Notes: generated by a model not told the origin, from the sequence alone. 64,000 nucleotides of DNA from SAR202 cluster bacterium bin87 (GCA_002238825.1 MPNC01000005.1:1-64000); one strand, 5' to 3'; shown: positions 1 through 8,899, numbered from the stretch's first letter. A program made the numbers and translations.

Positions 1-810
1 AACCGCATCCCCAAGGTCGACCCGGAGACCGGCCAGCCCCAGCGGGACGCCGACGGCAAGGTCGTCTACCACACCCGCACCGTCACCATGGCCGAGTACA
101 TCGCGCTGCTCGGAAACTACGCGCGCCAGGCCGAGACCCACGCCCAATACCTCGAGCGCATCGGGGCCACCCTGGAGAGCTGGGATAACAGCACGCCCTA
201 TGCGGACCTGACGCCGGCCCAGCGGTTCTTCTGGGTCCGCGGGAAGGGCGTACCGACCTACCGCACCGCCGACGGCGAGCTGCTCGGCACCGACGCCCTC
301 CTCGCCCGACACCCCACCGTGGACCGGCTGGTGGCGAACACAGCCACGCCCACCGCGCCAACCGCCCCCGACGGCGCCCAGCAGCGCCTGGCCTTCCAGG
401 CCGCATCCGCCGAGCTCAACACCATCCTCGAGACCGCCGAGCCCGAGGACGTGGCCGCCCTGCAGGACCTGGCCAACAGCCCCGCCGGACAGACCACCGT
501 CACCGTCGACCCCGACGGCGACGGCGGCAACCCGCCCCAGGAAATGACGCTGGCCGAATACATCAACCAGACCCTGATCCCCAACACCCAGCAGCGCCTG
601 GCCTACCAGGGCGCATCCGCCGAACTGGACCAAATCCTCGAGACCGCCGAGCCCGAGGATATCGCCGCCCTGCAGGCCCTGGCCAACAGCCCCGCCGGCA
701 GCGCCACCGTCACCGTCGACCCCGACGGCGACGGCGGCGACCCGCCCCAGGAGATGACGCTGGCCGAATACATCAACCGCACCCTGATCCCCAACACCCA
801 GCAGCGCCTG
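1..810 (+). repeat. ~70-residue tandem coding repeats
   Basis: Units are spaced 210 nt: RLA(F/Y)Q-ASAEL at about 385 and 595, with a truncated third start near 811. Each carries LETAEPED, ANSPAG, VDPDGDGG and MTLAEYIN blocks. A diverged copy (VDPETG...TMAEYI) opens the window at about base 13, which is why the gene must begin upstream. Confidence 0.85.
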
Positions 811-3800
811 GCGGCCCGCGCCACCGATCCGCCGCAGGGCAGCCCGCCGGAGACCGCGCCGCCCGCCGCGACCGACACCCCACCGCCCACCCTGGTAGAT
901 GAGCTGGCCGCGCTGCGGGAGCGATACCCCGGGCGGAAGTTCGCCGTCACTCAGACCGGACGCATATATTCCGTCGGGCCGGATGATCCGCTGTACAACC
1001 TGGACGAAGCGGACGACGTCCAATACCACGCGCGCCGGTCCACGCTGAGCGATACCGAGCAATTTCACGTCGAGTCCCAGGATAAGACTGACCCGGGTGA
1101 TGGCGCTGGCGGCGGCGGCGGCGGCGGCGGGCGCCGCTACACCGTGGCCGACGACGGCACCGTAAAGTTCACCGAGAATGGCAAGACCTACACCGTCAGT
1201 GACGATAACCTGGCCGACGCCGTCCGCGCGGCCGCCGCCACCGGCGACGCCAGCGGCCTCACCGGAACCAACCAGCGGGTCACGGTGTCCGACGCCGCCG
1301 GCAACAAAATCACCGACAACTTCACACCCCAACCGGCCGATACGCAGGCAGCAACTCCGCAGGCCCTCGCCCAGCAGCGCGCCGACCTCCTGGCCCGGGC
1401 CGACCAGCTGGGCGTCGGATATCACCCCGAACGCCCCGACTTCGCCCAGGTCCTAGCCGACGTGAACACCGCCGTCGACAACCAGAACCGCGACTTCGTG
1501 AACCATTACCTGCCCGACACCGTCCCCGCTGGCCAGGCACCGACCCAGGAGCAGGTCGAGGCGGCCCAGGCGGTGGCGAACGACATCGCAGCCCTGGAGC
1601 GCGCCTCCGCGCCGTCCCGGGCCCGTGCGGCCGCCGACCTCGCAGCCCGCAACCGCGACTTCGTGAACTTCTACCTGCCCGACACCGTCCCCGCTGGCCA
1701 GGCACCGACCCAGGAGCAGATCAACCAGGCGTCCGCGGTGGCCGCCGATATCGCCTCCCTGCAGCGCACCTCCGCGCCATCGCAGGCCCGCGCGGCCGCC
1801 GACCTCGCAGCCACCGCCGAGCGCGTGTTGACCGACGGCGGGATCGACACCTCGGGGATGACTCCCCAGCAAAAGGTCGCCGCCGCACAGCAGGTCCAGC
1901 AGATGGCCTACCAAAACGCCGTATGGAGCGCCGAGCGAGTGTTGACCGACGGCGGAGTCGACACCTCGGGGATGAGCGACCAGCAAAAGGTCGCCGCCGC
2001 ACAGCAGGTCCAGCAGATGGCCCGCGACAACGCCTTGCGAGACTACTACGCCCAGAACAATCCGCTGTCCGACGAGGCCACGGCGCTGCCCTCAATGGTC
2101 CAGCGCGTTCAGGATGCGCAGCAGGCCGTTGCTGACGCCAGGATCGTGGTGCAAAAGGCGGAGGAACGCGCGGACCTGTTCAATGCCGACCTGGCCAACA
2201 GCGGGGAGCTGTCGACGGTTTACGACCGTCCCGACCTGCAGCAGGCCCGCGCCGATCTCGCGCGGGCAGAACGGCGCCTGGCGCATGAGATGGCGGCCCT
2301 GGAACTGACCCTGCCCTACGGCAGCCAACGCCAGCGGGTGCGCGACCTGGAGCTGATGCTGGAAAAGGCCCACGCACGCGGGCCACTGTACGATCCCGAT
2401 CAGTACGGCGAAGAAGCTTTTGCCGCCCTTGCGGGACGCCCTGACATTGCCCAGCTGGAGATCGACCTGGCCAATGCTAGGCGGGGATTACCGGAAGAGA
2501 TCGCCCGGCAGGCTCAGGAGACTGTGGCAATGGCCGCCGCGGTGGAACGCGCGGCCCAACAGCGTCTGCAGCAGGCGATCATCAACCGACGCGGCAATCG
2601 CGGTCGTCAGGAGGTGATCAACGCGCAGCGCGCTCTCAGCGCCGCCCAAGCCAGCCTGAACCAGGCGCAGGCCATCGCCGCGCAACGCCCGGATGCGACC
2701 GCTCCCTGGGACTCGACCAATTCGGCCTACGATTATGCAATGGACTTGCTGCGCCAGAGCCAACCGCCAGTGAGGACTTTGGCAGCCGGCTATGCGGACA
2801 GCGTGGTGCCCTCGGCCGCCGCCATGGCCCAGGCCCGCATGGAGGTGGCCAATAATCCCGCGGCTATGGGTTATTCTGCGGCCGCAAGATACGGGGGCCC
2901 GTCCGACACTCTCATCCATAATCGAGCACAGCAGATTCAAGCGGCAATGGATGCTGGAGGCTGGAATTGGCGACGGGTATTGGCAGCCGATGATGCAGAC
3001 CGGATGCGCGCCTCAGTGTCCGTCGACATGCCCATCACCCAGGGGATGCTGCGGGACGCGTGGTACGGCCTGAGCAATCAATACCACCGGATCGGCGAGG
3101 GCGAGACCGATGTTCGGGATCAGCCGATCAACCTGTCCGCCATCGACTTCGTGCCGGTATATGGGACCGCCATAGACGCCCTGTCGCGCGGCCGCGACGG
3201 TTACAGCCGTGGCGACCTGGCCTGGATCGCCGCCGGTGGCGCCCTGGACGTGCTGCCGCTGCCCGGTCCGGGCACCGTCATCCGGGCCGGCACGCGGACC
3301 GGCATCAAGTCCCTGGACGCCATCAACGCCCTGCGCGGCACACGCTTGTCCGGCGTCGCAACCTACTTCGGAGACCAACCGATCCCAATGAACTGGCGCA
3401 ACTACGTGCCGCCCAAGCCGTCCATCAACCTCATGCCCGGTTTCCGGATGTTCCAGGAGATTGAAACCGGCGTGGGGCGCATCCCGCTCGGCGGCGCGTT
3501 GAAGATGCCGACGAGCATGCACGGCCAGCTGGTGCAGCCCGGAGGCCCCTGGCGATTCGTGCGGGACATCGATCCCAGGTTCGCCCCGAGTCCGGAGCAC
3601 GCGGACTTTTACGCACGCACGCTCCGCGATCCCGCCGCAGTGCCAATCATGGCCCGGGGTGATTCCACCCGCCAGGTGCTGGACACGGTGACGGCGGACT
3701 GGATGGCCACCGGCCAGCCCGGGCCGCGCACGTTCACGACGGTTGACGACGCGGGCCGGATGCAGGTGCTGGAGGTGGACTATCGCCCGTCCCCGCTGGG

Positions 3801-6456
3801 ACTGGTCCTGGCGGAGAAGACCGGCGTGGGGCAGGCGTTCCACGCCTCGCCCTTTGCGCGAGAGGTGGTGGGCAGCCCCACCAGCGATCTGACCATGCTG
3901 GGCGACATCGGCGCGCCCAATGCGCTCCTGCCCTCCAACGTGCGGGCCGACGTGGTGGGGCGCACCGGCGAGATCTACCGCGCCGATGTGCCGATCAAGA
4001 TGCAGGGCGGCCGGCCGATGCCCATGCAGGAGCAGGCGGGTTTCGTCGCTCCGGGGACCCCGGTGCAGGGTTACCAGCTGGGAGCGGCGGTGGGCACTCC
4101 CGGCGGGATCAAGTCCGGGCTGGGCATTCTCAACGTGGACCCGCGCGGCAACCAGCTGCTGGCCAGCGCGTCGCGTCCAAACCTGGTCCGCTCCGAAGTC
4201 GAGAGCATCACGCCGTTGGGCGACCAGTGGCGGGCCGGGCGTGAAATACCAGTCACCGAAGAACTGGCGATATTGCAGCGCGCCGATCAGCTGTATCCCG
4301 GCAACCGGGCCCGCGCTGAGGCATCGGCTCGCCAGGAGCTCGAACGGCGCGTGTTCGGAAGCAGGACCGACACACCGACCTATCTGCCGGCGAACGCCCA
4401 GGGACCGGCCGGAGACCTGCGGCCAAGCGCCGTGGCCATGATCTACGACCCGAAGCAGGACGCCGTGCTCATGGTACAGGGCGCTTACGGCAAGGGACGG
4501 CGCGGCAAGTGGCAGTCGCCAGGCGGTCTGATCGACCCGGGCGAAGATGCGGCGCAGGCCGCGGTCCGCGAGGCGCTGGAGGAGACCGGCGTCACCGGCC
4601 GCATCCGGATGAAGGCTGCAGAGGACAATGCCATCAACCATCACGTCTTCGGCGTGGAATACCGGTCGGGAACGCCCAAGGCGCAGCCAGGCGAGGCGCT
4701 GGCCATCAAATGGGTGCCCTACGATGACGTGCTCAACAAGCGGATCAACATGTCGTTCCCGGAGGCGGAGATCGAGGCGCTGAGGCGGCTGCGGGAGTAC
4801 CAGCGCACCGGCCAGCAGCCCAGGCTGCCGCACACCGAGCCGCTGCGGGTGAAGGCCGACCTTACCGGCCAACAGCAGGCCAACCCCTATGGCGACATCC
4901 TGCCGCACTCGGTGCCGGTGGCCCAGGAAATCCCAGTCGGCATCGGGACGCGGTTTCGCGCCGACGATGGCGAGATCGTCTCACCCGTCTACTACCACAC
5001 GTCCCCAGAGAAGCTTACCCGCGCGGACATCCGCCGGATCAACCGCATGGGTTTGCGCAACTGGATTCGGGACCCGTTCGGCCGATACCGGGTGCCCGGG
5101 GCCGACGCGAAAGGCGAGGACGCCTGGCGCCAGACCCTGCGCAGCAACTTCGCAGTTGTGGAAACCGACCCGGTGACATACACTCAACGTCTCGCCGCGG
5201 GCGCGACGACGCCACCGTTGCGGCATTTCGGACCCAGACCAGTGGCCGGCAGTTCCAAGGCCCTGGACGAGCTGGGCGATGCGCTGGCGGATAGGGCGAG
5301 CCGCCGCGCGGACGGGAACCGGCTGGCGCGTGATGTGTCATTCGAGATACCCGTGGATCTGAACTACGGCAGCAACCTGTTTGCTCGGGCATGGAGGGCA
5401 GATGAACCAAAACGCATCGAAGACGAGGCAGATGCCGATAGCCGTAATATTGATCGGAATAGGGACGATTTTGGTGTTGCTCGGCCTTTGGGCGAGCTTG
5501 ACCCACCTCTTCGCGGGGAACTACTGGTCAGCGGGCCCGATGGGGTTGTGTACCGTGGGGCTATGGCTCGTCATGATGGTGTACGCAGCCCGGAGCTCGC
5601 GCCCGCCGAAGTCGTAACGCCGGCCCCGAGCGAGCTGCCCGCCCGCGTCCCGGGCGAAGTCCCAGGAGAGGTCCCGGGCGAAGTCCCGAGCGAGCTGCCC
5701 GCCCGCGTCCCGGGCGAAGTCCCAGGAGAGGTCCCGGGCGAAGTCCCAGGAGAGGTCCCGGGCGAAGTCCCAGGAGAGGTCCCGGGCGAAGTCCCGAGCG
5801 AGCTGCCCGCCCGCGTCCCGGGCGAAGTCCCAGGAGAGGTCCCGGGCGAAGTCCCAGGAGAGGTCCCGGGCGAAGTCCCGCCAACCACGCCTCCGCCAAC
5901 TACACCGCCAACCACGCCTCCGCCAACTACGCCTCCCAGGCGCCCTCCGCGGCGCCCTCCGCAACGCCCACCCGGTGATCCCGACAAAAACCCCGAGCAA
6001 TTTACGACCGTCCCCAGGGAGGGCGCTTATCCCCGGGTGGTGGAGCACCTGGAGATAGCCAAAGTCCGGACCGACGTGGATACACACCAGGTCACGGCCG
6101 AACTCCTGGAGCCCATGCCCGGGGCCGAGGTGGTGCTCTACGACTTCACCAGCCCCATCGAGGGCACGCGGATCAGCGGCCACGCCCAATACGACGTGAC
6201 GTCCGACGGCATAATCAACTTCACCGCCCGCCCCGTCATCGACCGCGAGGACGCCATCCTCGAAATCCCGCAGTACGACTTCGCCAGCTCCCGCGCCCAG
6301 ACCGGGGCCGAGGCCGAGGCCGGCCGATACTTCAAGGGCAATCCCGGCCTCGACCGACGCCAACAGGAAAACCGGGTGAGCAACCTACCAGGGCCGCCAC
6401 GAAAGAAGTCAGCAGCTCCCCGCAAGCCTCGCTGGGGCGGATATCGCGGCCGCTAA
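1..6456 (+). CDS. giant repeat-containing element protein with Nudix domain (5' partial)
   Basis: The frame is open from base 1. The first ATG (88) lies inside a repeat unit that already begins upstream, so the protein starts to the left of the window and at least 2151 residues are seen. In order it shows ~70-aa VDP...LAEYI repeats, a Gly run (nt ~1105-1130), 55-aa and 38-aa duplications, a long Ala/Gln/Arg helical region and a stretch resembling the pre-toxin/linker segments of polymorphic proteins (nt ~3130-3290). A Nudix hydrolase domain follows (nt ~4420-4770) with GG-x5-E-x7-REALEETGV. Then come a PGEV/PSELPARV repeat, a Pro/Thr segment and a basic tail ending KPRWGGYRGR. Low-complexity repeats plus a phosphohydrolase domain in a phage-like setting suggest a polyvalent or virion-associated protein. 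The exact function is unknown. Around 5400-5617 this frame has poor codon use because another gene overlaps it. Confidence 0.7.
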   Translation, partial: NRIPKVDPETGQPQRDADGKVVYHTRTVTMAEYIALLGNYARQAETHAQYLERIGATLESWDNSTPYADLTPAQRFFWVRGKGVPTYRTADGELLGTDALLARHPTVDRLVANTATPTAPTAPDGAQQRLAFQAASAELNTILETAEPEDVAALQDLANSPAGQTTVTVDPDGDGGNPPQEMTLAEYINQTLIPNTQQRLAYQGASAELDQILETAEPEDIAALQALANSPAGSATVTVDPDGDGGDPPQEMTLAEYINRTLIPNTQQRLAARATDPPQGSPPETAPPAATDTPPPTLVDELAALRERYPGRKFAVTQTGRIYSVGPDDPLYNLDEADDVQYHARRSTLSDTEQFHVESQDKTDPGDGAGGGGGGGGRRYTVADDGTVKFTENGKTYTVSDDNLADAVRAAAATGDASGLTGTNQRVTVSDAAGNKITDNFTPQPADTQAATPQALAQQRADLLARADQLGVGYHPERPDFAQVLADVNTAVDNQNRDFVNHYLPDTVPAGQAPTQEQVEAAQAVANDIAALERASAPSRARAAADLAARNRDFVNFYLPDTVPAGQAPTQEQINQASAVAADIASLQRTSAPSQARAAADLAATAERVLTDGGIDTSGMTPQQKVAAAQQVQQMAYQNAVWSAERVLTDGGVDTSGMSDQQKVAAAQQVQQMARDNALRDYYAQNNPLSDEATALPSMVQRVQDAQQAVADARIVVQKAEERADLFNADLANSGELSTVYDRPDLQQARADLARAERRLAHEMAALELTLPYGSQRQRVRDLELMLEKAHARGPLYDPDQYGEEAFAALAGRPDIAQLEIDLANARRGLPEEIARQAQETVAMAAAVERAAQQRLQQAIINRRGNRGRQEVINAQRALSAAQASLNQAQAIAAQRPDATAPWDSTNSAYDYAMDLLRQSQPPVRTLAAGYADSVVPSAAAMAQARMEVANNPAAMGYSAAARYGGPSDTLIHNRAQQIQAAMDAGGWNWRRVLAADDADRMRASVSVDMPITQGMLRDAWYGLSNQYHRIGEGETDVRDQPINLSAIDFVPVYGTAIDALSRGRDGYSRGDLAWIAAGGALDVLPLPGPGTVIRAGTRTGIKSLDAINALRGTRLSGVATYFGDQPIPMNWRNYVPPKPSINLMPGFRMFQEIETGVGRIPLGGALKMPTSMHGQLVQPGGPWRFVRDIDPRFAPSPEHADFYARTLRDPAAVPIMARGDSTRQVLDTVTADWMATGQPGPRTFTTVDDAGRMQVLEVDYRPSPLGLVLAEKTGVGQAFHASPFAREVVGSPTSDLTMLGDIGAPNALLPSNVRADVVGRTGEIYRADVPIKMQGGRPMPMQEQAGFVAPGTPVQGYQLGAAVGTPGGIKSGLGILNVDPRGNQLLASASRPNLVRSEVESITPLGDQWRAGREIPVTEELAILQRADQLYPGNRARAEASARQELERRVFGSRTDTPTYLPANAQGPAGDLRPSAVAMIYDPKQDAVLMVQGAYGKGRRGKWQSPGGLIDPGEDAAQAAVREALEETGVTGRIRMKAAEDNAINHHVFGVEYRSGTPKAQPGEALAIKWVPYDDVLNKRINMSFPEAEIEALRRLREYQRTGQQPRLPHTEPLRVKADLTGQQQANPYGDILPHSVPVAQEIPVGIGTRFRADDGEIVSPVYYHTSPEKLTRADIRRINRMGLRNWIRDPFGRYRVPGADAKGEDAWRQTLRSNFAVVETDPVTYTQRLAAGATTPPLRHFGPRPVAGSSKALDELGDALADRASRRADGNRLARDVSFEIPVDLNYGSNLFARAWRADEPKRIEDEADADSRNIDRNRDDFGVARPLGELDPPLRGELLVSGPDGVVYRGAMARHDGVRSPELAPAEVVTPAPSELPARVPGEVPGEVPGEVPSELPARVPGEVPGEVPGEVPGEVPGEVPGEVPGEVPSELPARVPGEVPGEVPGEVPGEVPGEVPPTTPPPTTPPTTPPPTTPPRRPPRRPPQRPPGDPDKNPEQFTTVPREGAYPRVVEHLEIAKVRTDVDTHQVTAELLEPMPGAEVVLYDFTSPIEGTRISGHAQYDVTSDGIINFTARPVIDREDAILEIPQYDFASSRAQTGAEAEAGRYFKGNPGLDRRQQENRVSNLPGPPRKKSAAPRKPRWGGYRGR
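1486..1812 (+). repeat. 55-residue coding duplication
   Basis: Two near-identical 165-nt units start at AAC 1486 and AAC 1651. Both encode NRDFVN-YLPDTVPAGQAPTQEQ followed by a helical A-rich stretch. The high nucleotide identity indicates recent duplication or gene conversion. Confidence 0.85.
1816..2040 (+). repeat. 38-residue coding duplication
   Basis: Two units 114 nt apart encode AERVLTDGG(I/V)DTSGM followed by QQKVAAAQQVQQMA. They directly follow the 55-residue duplication, so three different repeat families are stacked in the N-terminal third of the visible protein. Confidence 0.85.
5402..5617 (+). CDS. overprinted two-TM small membrane protein
   Basis: This 71-aa frame lies wholly inside the giant gene in the next reading frame. 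ATG 5402 follows GGAGG (5393-5397) by 4 nt. The protein has a short polar N-terminus, a hydrophobic helix (about residues 11-34), a short loop with NYWSAG, a second helix (about 48-63) and a basic C-terminus. Third codon positions are strongly G/C, as in the rest of the genome. The giant frame over the same bases has many A/T third positions and an Asp/Arg-rich, featureless product. I infer that this is the frame under selection here. Size, topology and phage-like context would fit a holin or other lysis accessory, but no family is recognised. Confidence 0.6.
   Translation: MNQNASKTRQMPIAVILIGIGTILVLLGLWASLTHLFAGNYWSAGPMGLCTVGLWLVMMVYAARSSRPPKS
5626..5940 (+). repeat. PGEV / PSELPARV minisatellite and Pro/Thr tract
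   Basis: A 12-nt unit encoding PGEV alternates with a PSELPARV block up to about 5880. A PPTTPP tract and an RRPP segment follow. The array is open in several frames on both strands, which produces long spurious reading frames on the minus strand. It probably forms an extended linker. Confidence 0.85.
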
Positions 6457-7325
6457 TGGTACGGGTGCTCCGCGGGCGGTGGCTCCTCCGCGGGCGCTTT
6501 CCCTACCTTGCCCTGGAGCTTTCCCACCGCCCGCTTGACCAGCCCGCGCCGCATGATCTGCCACGCCGCCACGCCGAGCACCAAAACGCCACCGACCCAC
6601 AGGAAATAGTCGGCTCCGCCTCTGGCCTCCTGGTCAGGAGGAGTCGGGGCCACGTCGTCCGCAGCCTCCGGCGTCGGCGACGGCTCCACCGTGGGCTCCG
6701 CCTCCAGCGTAGGCTCCGCGTCCACAGTCGCAGTCGGCTCCACCGTGGCCGTGGGCTCCAGCGTGGCCGTGGGCAACACCTCCAGCTCAGGGACCGGAGT
6801 ACCGGCGCCCTCCGCGACCGGAGCAGCATCAGCCGACGGCCCCACAGTCGGAGTGGGCTCCGCAGGCACGTCCACGATCCACACCGTGGTCAGCCGACTG
6901 GCACGCGTTGGGAACGACAGGTTCTCCGACCAGCCCACGATCTCGAGCGTATAGGTCTCCGCCGGCTCGGCCTCAGCATCGGCGAGCGCCGACACCTCGA
7001 TCACCCCGGTCAGATTAAACGCCACCCGACTGGCCACATCGACCCCGTCAAAGTCGAGGCCCAACGTGGCGGAATCATCGGGATTTTCATAGAGGACGTA
7101 ATCGACCCAGGCGCCCTCCGCGACATATTCGCTGGCCACCAGGCGCACCGTTACGGATTGCCCCTCGGCCACCTCGATCCAGGCAGGCTTGATCACCACC
7201 GCGCACGGGCAGTCCGCGAACACGGGCCGCGGGGCACGCCACCCGAACACCAGCACCATCACCACAGCCGCGACCGCGATAGCCAGATAAATACAAGCAA
7301 ATAGCCATATGACACGCCGGTCCAT
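6453..7325 (-). CDS. membrane-anchored extracellular protein with Pro/Thr stalk
   Basis: A 290-aa protein converges on the giant gene, overlapping it by 4 nt. An N-terminal hydrophobic segment (about residues 6-30) is followed by a beta-rich domain with two Cys (DCPC). That domain resembles Calx-beta/Big-type modules (VAEGQSVTVRL, TYTLEIVGW). A ~90-residue Pro/Thr/Glu-Val stalk made of EPTATV-like repeats comes next, then a second TM helix (about 240-262) and a short basic tail. It could be a signal- or TM-anchored surface protein on a rigid stalk, in the style of Gram-positive or Chloroflexota surface proteins. No enzyme motif is visible. The start has no good ribosome-binding site. Confidence 0.6.
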   Translation of the reverse strand: MDRRVIWLFACIYLAIAVAAVVMVLVFGWRAPRPVFADCPCAVVIKPAWIEVAEGQSVTVRLVASEYVAEGAWVDYVLYENPDDSATLGLDFDGVDVASRVAFNLTGVIEVSALADAEAEPAETYTLEIVGWSENLSFPTRASRLTTVWIVDVPAEPTPTVGPSADAAPVAEGAGTPVPELEVLPTATLEPTATVEPTATVDAEPTLEAEPTVEPSPTPEAADDVAPTPPDQEARGGADYFLWVGGVLVLGVAAWQIMRRGLVKRAVGKLQGKVGKAPAEEPPPAEHPYH

Positions 7326-7333
7326 GCCCCAAG

Positions 7334-7360
7334 TTTACATCACCCCGACCGCGCTATAAT
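7334..7360 (+). promoter_or_regulatory. sigma70-type promoter
   Basis: TTTACA (7334-7339) and a perfect TATAAT (7355-7360) are separated by 15 nt, slightly short. It lies between divergent genes and reads towards the 7445 gene. Confidence 0.5.
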
Positions 7361-7444
7361 TGTCATGGGCGAGCACCCGCTCCAGGGACCGCGCAAGCGA
7401 TGAGGAGGACGGGACTTGCCCAACGTCATTTCAGGGAGCTGATC

Positions 7445-7861
7445 ATGGTTCGATTGCTTTCGATTGCGGCATGCACTACCGCCATCATCGCTCTGGCTTG
7501 GGCCAGCGCCCCGATAGTGGAATACGCAGCCCTGGTCCAGGCGGACGGAATATCATCCTGCGTCACAGAGACCAATCCTCACCACCCCCAGCGAGCGCAA
7601 TGCCTGCTCCACGCCATCGCTTACCCTCCCGACCACATACCCTGGTGGGAGACATACCTCAAAGCCGCGGCCCTGCGCATGGACCTGGCGCTCCTGGCCT
7701 GCGTATACACCGCGACGGCGGTCACGAGCTGGCTGACAGCCAAGATGACTGCACTGATCTACCATAGTCTCCAGGATTACGAAAACCGCCGCCCCCAAGC
7801 GACGAAACCCGGCCATAAACCAGCTGACGCGGATCCCGGTTGGCGACGGAATTCGGAATAG
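7445..7861 (+). CDS. hypothetical membrane protein
   Basis: A 138-aa protein. ATG 7445 is preceded by GGGAG at 6 nt, which favours it over upstream starts. An N-terminal hydrophobic stretch (residues ~2-28) may be a signal anchor. A loop with two Cys follows (SCVTET, QCLLH), then a second helix (about 78-102) and a polar tail. No family is recognised. It is the first gene after the 7334-7360 promoter, and as a small two-helix protein it fits the phage-like gene set that follows. Confidence 0.5.
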   Translation: MVRLLSIAACTTAIIALAWASAPIVEYAALVQADGISSCVTETNPHHPQRAQCLLHAIAYPPDHIPWWETYLKAAALRMDLALLACVYTATAVTSWLTAKMTALIYHSLQDYENRRPQATKPGHKPADADPGWRRNSE

Positions 7862-7964
7862 AACACCCGCCGAAACCCAGCGACGAAAACCGCCACGGGG
7901 CCGCCGGCCAGCGCCCCCGAACAAACCGGTTTACGTAACATATATTGTTCGACCCTGGGGCGCC

Positions 7965-7986
7965 CGACTTTTCCCGGGAAAAGTCG
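7965..7986. repeat. 22-bp perfect palindrome
   Basis: CGACTTTTCCC is followed immediately by its exact reverse complement, with no spacer. It sits 15 bp upstream of the promoter of the next gene. It may be an operator or the stem of a terminator for the 7445 gene, although there is no T-run after it. Confidence 0.7.
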
Positions 7987-8000
7987 CCACGAGCAGACGC

Positions 8001-8042
8001 TTGACGGGTTCTATCAGACTCGCTATTATGGGGTCTATCAGA
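8001..8042 (+). promoter_or_regulatory. promoter with paired operator-like repeats
   Basis: TTGACG (8001-8006), a 17-nt spacer and TATTAT (8024-8029) form a good sigma70-type promoter. Two copies of GG(T/G)TCTATCAGA, at about 8007-8018 and 8031-8042, flank the -10 roughly two helical turns apart. That spacing is typical of repressor binding on one face of the DNA. It drives the small-gene cluster starting at 8084. Confidence 0.6.
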
Positions 8043-8083
8043 GCAGCGCACCCATACCGACGCTGCCATACGGAGGCTCCGAT

Positions 8084-8440
8084 ATGACGAGCATACCAAC
8101 ACCACGGTCCCAAGTCGCAGAGCAGGAATGCCCTGGTTGCGGGGAGACATTCAGCGACGCGGGTCTGCACCTGACGACCTGCCCGACCTACATCGAGCCC
8201 CAAAATTACGACTTCGGATTTTGGGGAACCTGGCAAGCATGGGAGCAGACCATCGGCATCTCCACTGAGGAGGCCTGGATGGCAGCCGTACAGGCCCACA
8301 TGGGGTGGTCAAACGCCAGCCCGGAGAGGGCTCGCGATCAACTGGACTCGAAGCTGGGGAGACACTACGCCGACCTGGTCATCGACCGCCTGATGGCCGG
8401 CCAAAGCTTGGCCGATGCGCTGGCCGGTCGGCGACAATAA
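8084..8440 (+). CDS. small zinc-finger protein (paralogue A)
   Basis: A 118-aa protein. ATG 8084 follows GGAGG with good spacing and the operator-flanked promoter. The N-terminus carries EQECPGCGETF-SDAG-LHLTTCP, a C-x2-C...H-x3-C zinc-knuckle. An aromatic region (FGFWGTWQAWEQ) and a C-terminal helical segment follow. The finger closely matches that of the 8666 gene, so the two are paralogues. They are probably DNA-binding or adaptor proteins of the element; no named family is recognised. Confidence 0.7.
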   Translation: MTSIPTPRSQVAEQECPGCGETFSDAGLHLTTCPTYIEPQNYDFGFWGTWQAWEQTIGISTEEAWMAAVQAHMGWSNASPERARDQLDSKLGRHYADLVIDRLMAGQSLADALAGRRQ

Positions 8441-8510
8441 AGAAACGCGCCACCGGCAGGAGACCAGAAACCAACCGCACGACCCGCCGCTAGACGGAGG
8501 TAGACACTCC

Positions 8511-8615
8511 ATGAAAGACCGGATCATTACCATCGCAGCATATCTCTTTGTGTGCACAGCTGGAGCCGTGTACCTATACGCCACCCTCGTGATGGTGGGC
8601 CTGCACATGGACTGA
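8511..8615 (+). CDS. 34-aa single-TM peptide
   Basis: ATG 8511 is preceded by GGAGG (8496-8500) 10 nt upstream. The product is a basic N-terminus (MKDR) plus one hydrophobic helix covering nearly the whole peptide. It lies between the two zinc-finger paralogues on the same strand. Small one-TM peptides of this kind are common in phage and integrative-element cargo; no function can be assigned. Confidence 0.5.
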   Translation: MKDRIITIAAYLFVCTAGAVYLYATLVMVGLHMD

Positions 8616-8665
8616 GAAGTCGACCTCCATACCCAGGCCGCTCACCTACGCAGGAGAACACCGAT

Positions 8666-8896
8666 ATGCCTAGAATCTCAATCACACGGATCCCGGTCCG
8701 AGAGCAAGAATGCCCCGCCTGTGGCGAGACATTCAGGATGAATGACGGAGGCCGGCACCTGAAGAACTGCTTAGCCTACCAGGACCGCGCCGCAGCGTTG
8801 GTGGCCGACTGGGAGGATGAGAACGGGGTCTGGTGGACCTACGACCACGACGAAAGCCAATGGCGCCGAAGGACCAGGAGCCCACAGGAGGCGTAA
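8666..8896 (+). CDS. small zinc-finger protein (paralogue B)
   Basis: A 76-aa protein. ATG 8666 follows AGGAG (8652-8656). Residues 11-32 carry REQECPACGETF-RMNDGG-RHLKNC, the same C-x2-C...H-x3-C knuckle as the 8084 product with almost identical flanks. The C-terminal part is different (VADWEDENGVWWTYDHDESQWRRR, shown here as consecutive pieces of one acidic-then-basic stretch). Duplication of only the finger suggests a shared target with different partner regions. Confidence 0.65.
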   Translation: MPRISITRIPVREQECPACGETFRMNDGGRHLKNCLAYQDRAAALVADWEDENGVWWTYDHDESQWRRRTRSPQEA

Positions 8897-8899
8897 CCC

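Noticed and set aside
3013-4908. 631-aa minus-strand open frame within the giant gene
   Set aside because: No motifs. The plus strand carries the Nudix domain and coherent codon use over this interval.
6456-7304. 282-aa plus-strand frame opposite the stalked membrane protein
   Set aside because: The Arg/His-rich product has no structure, whereas the minus strand has TM segments and a beta domain.
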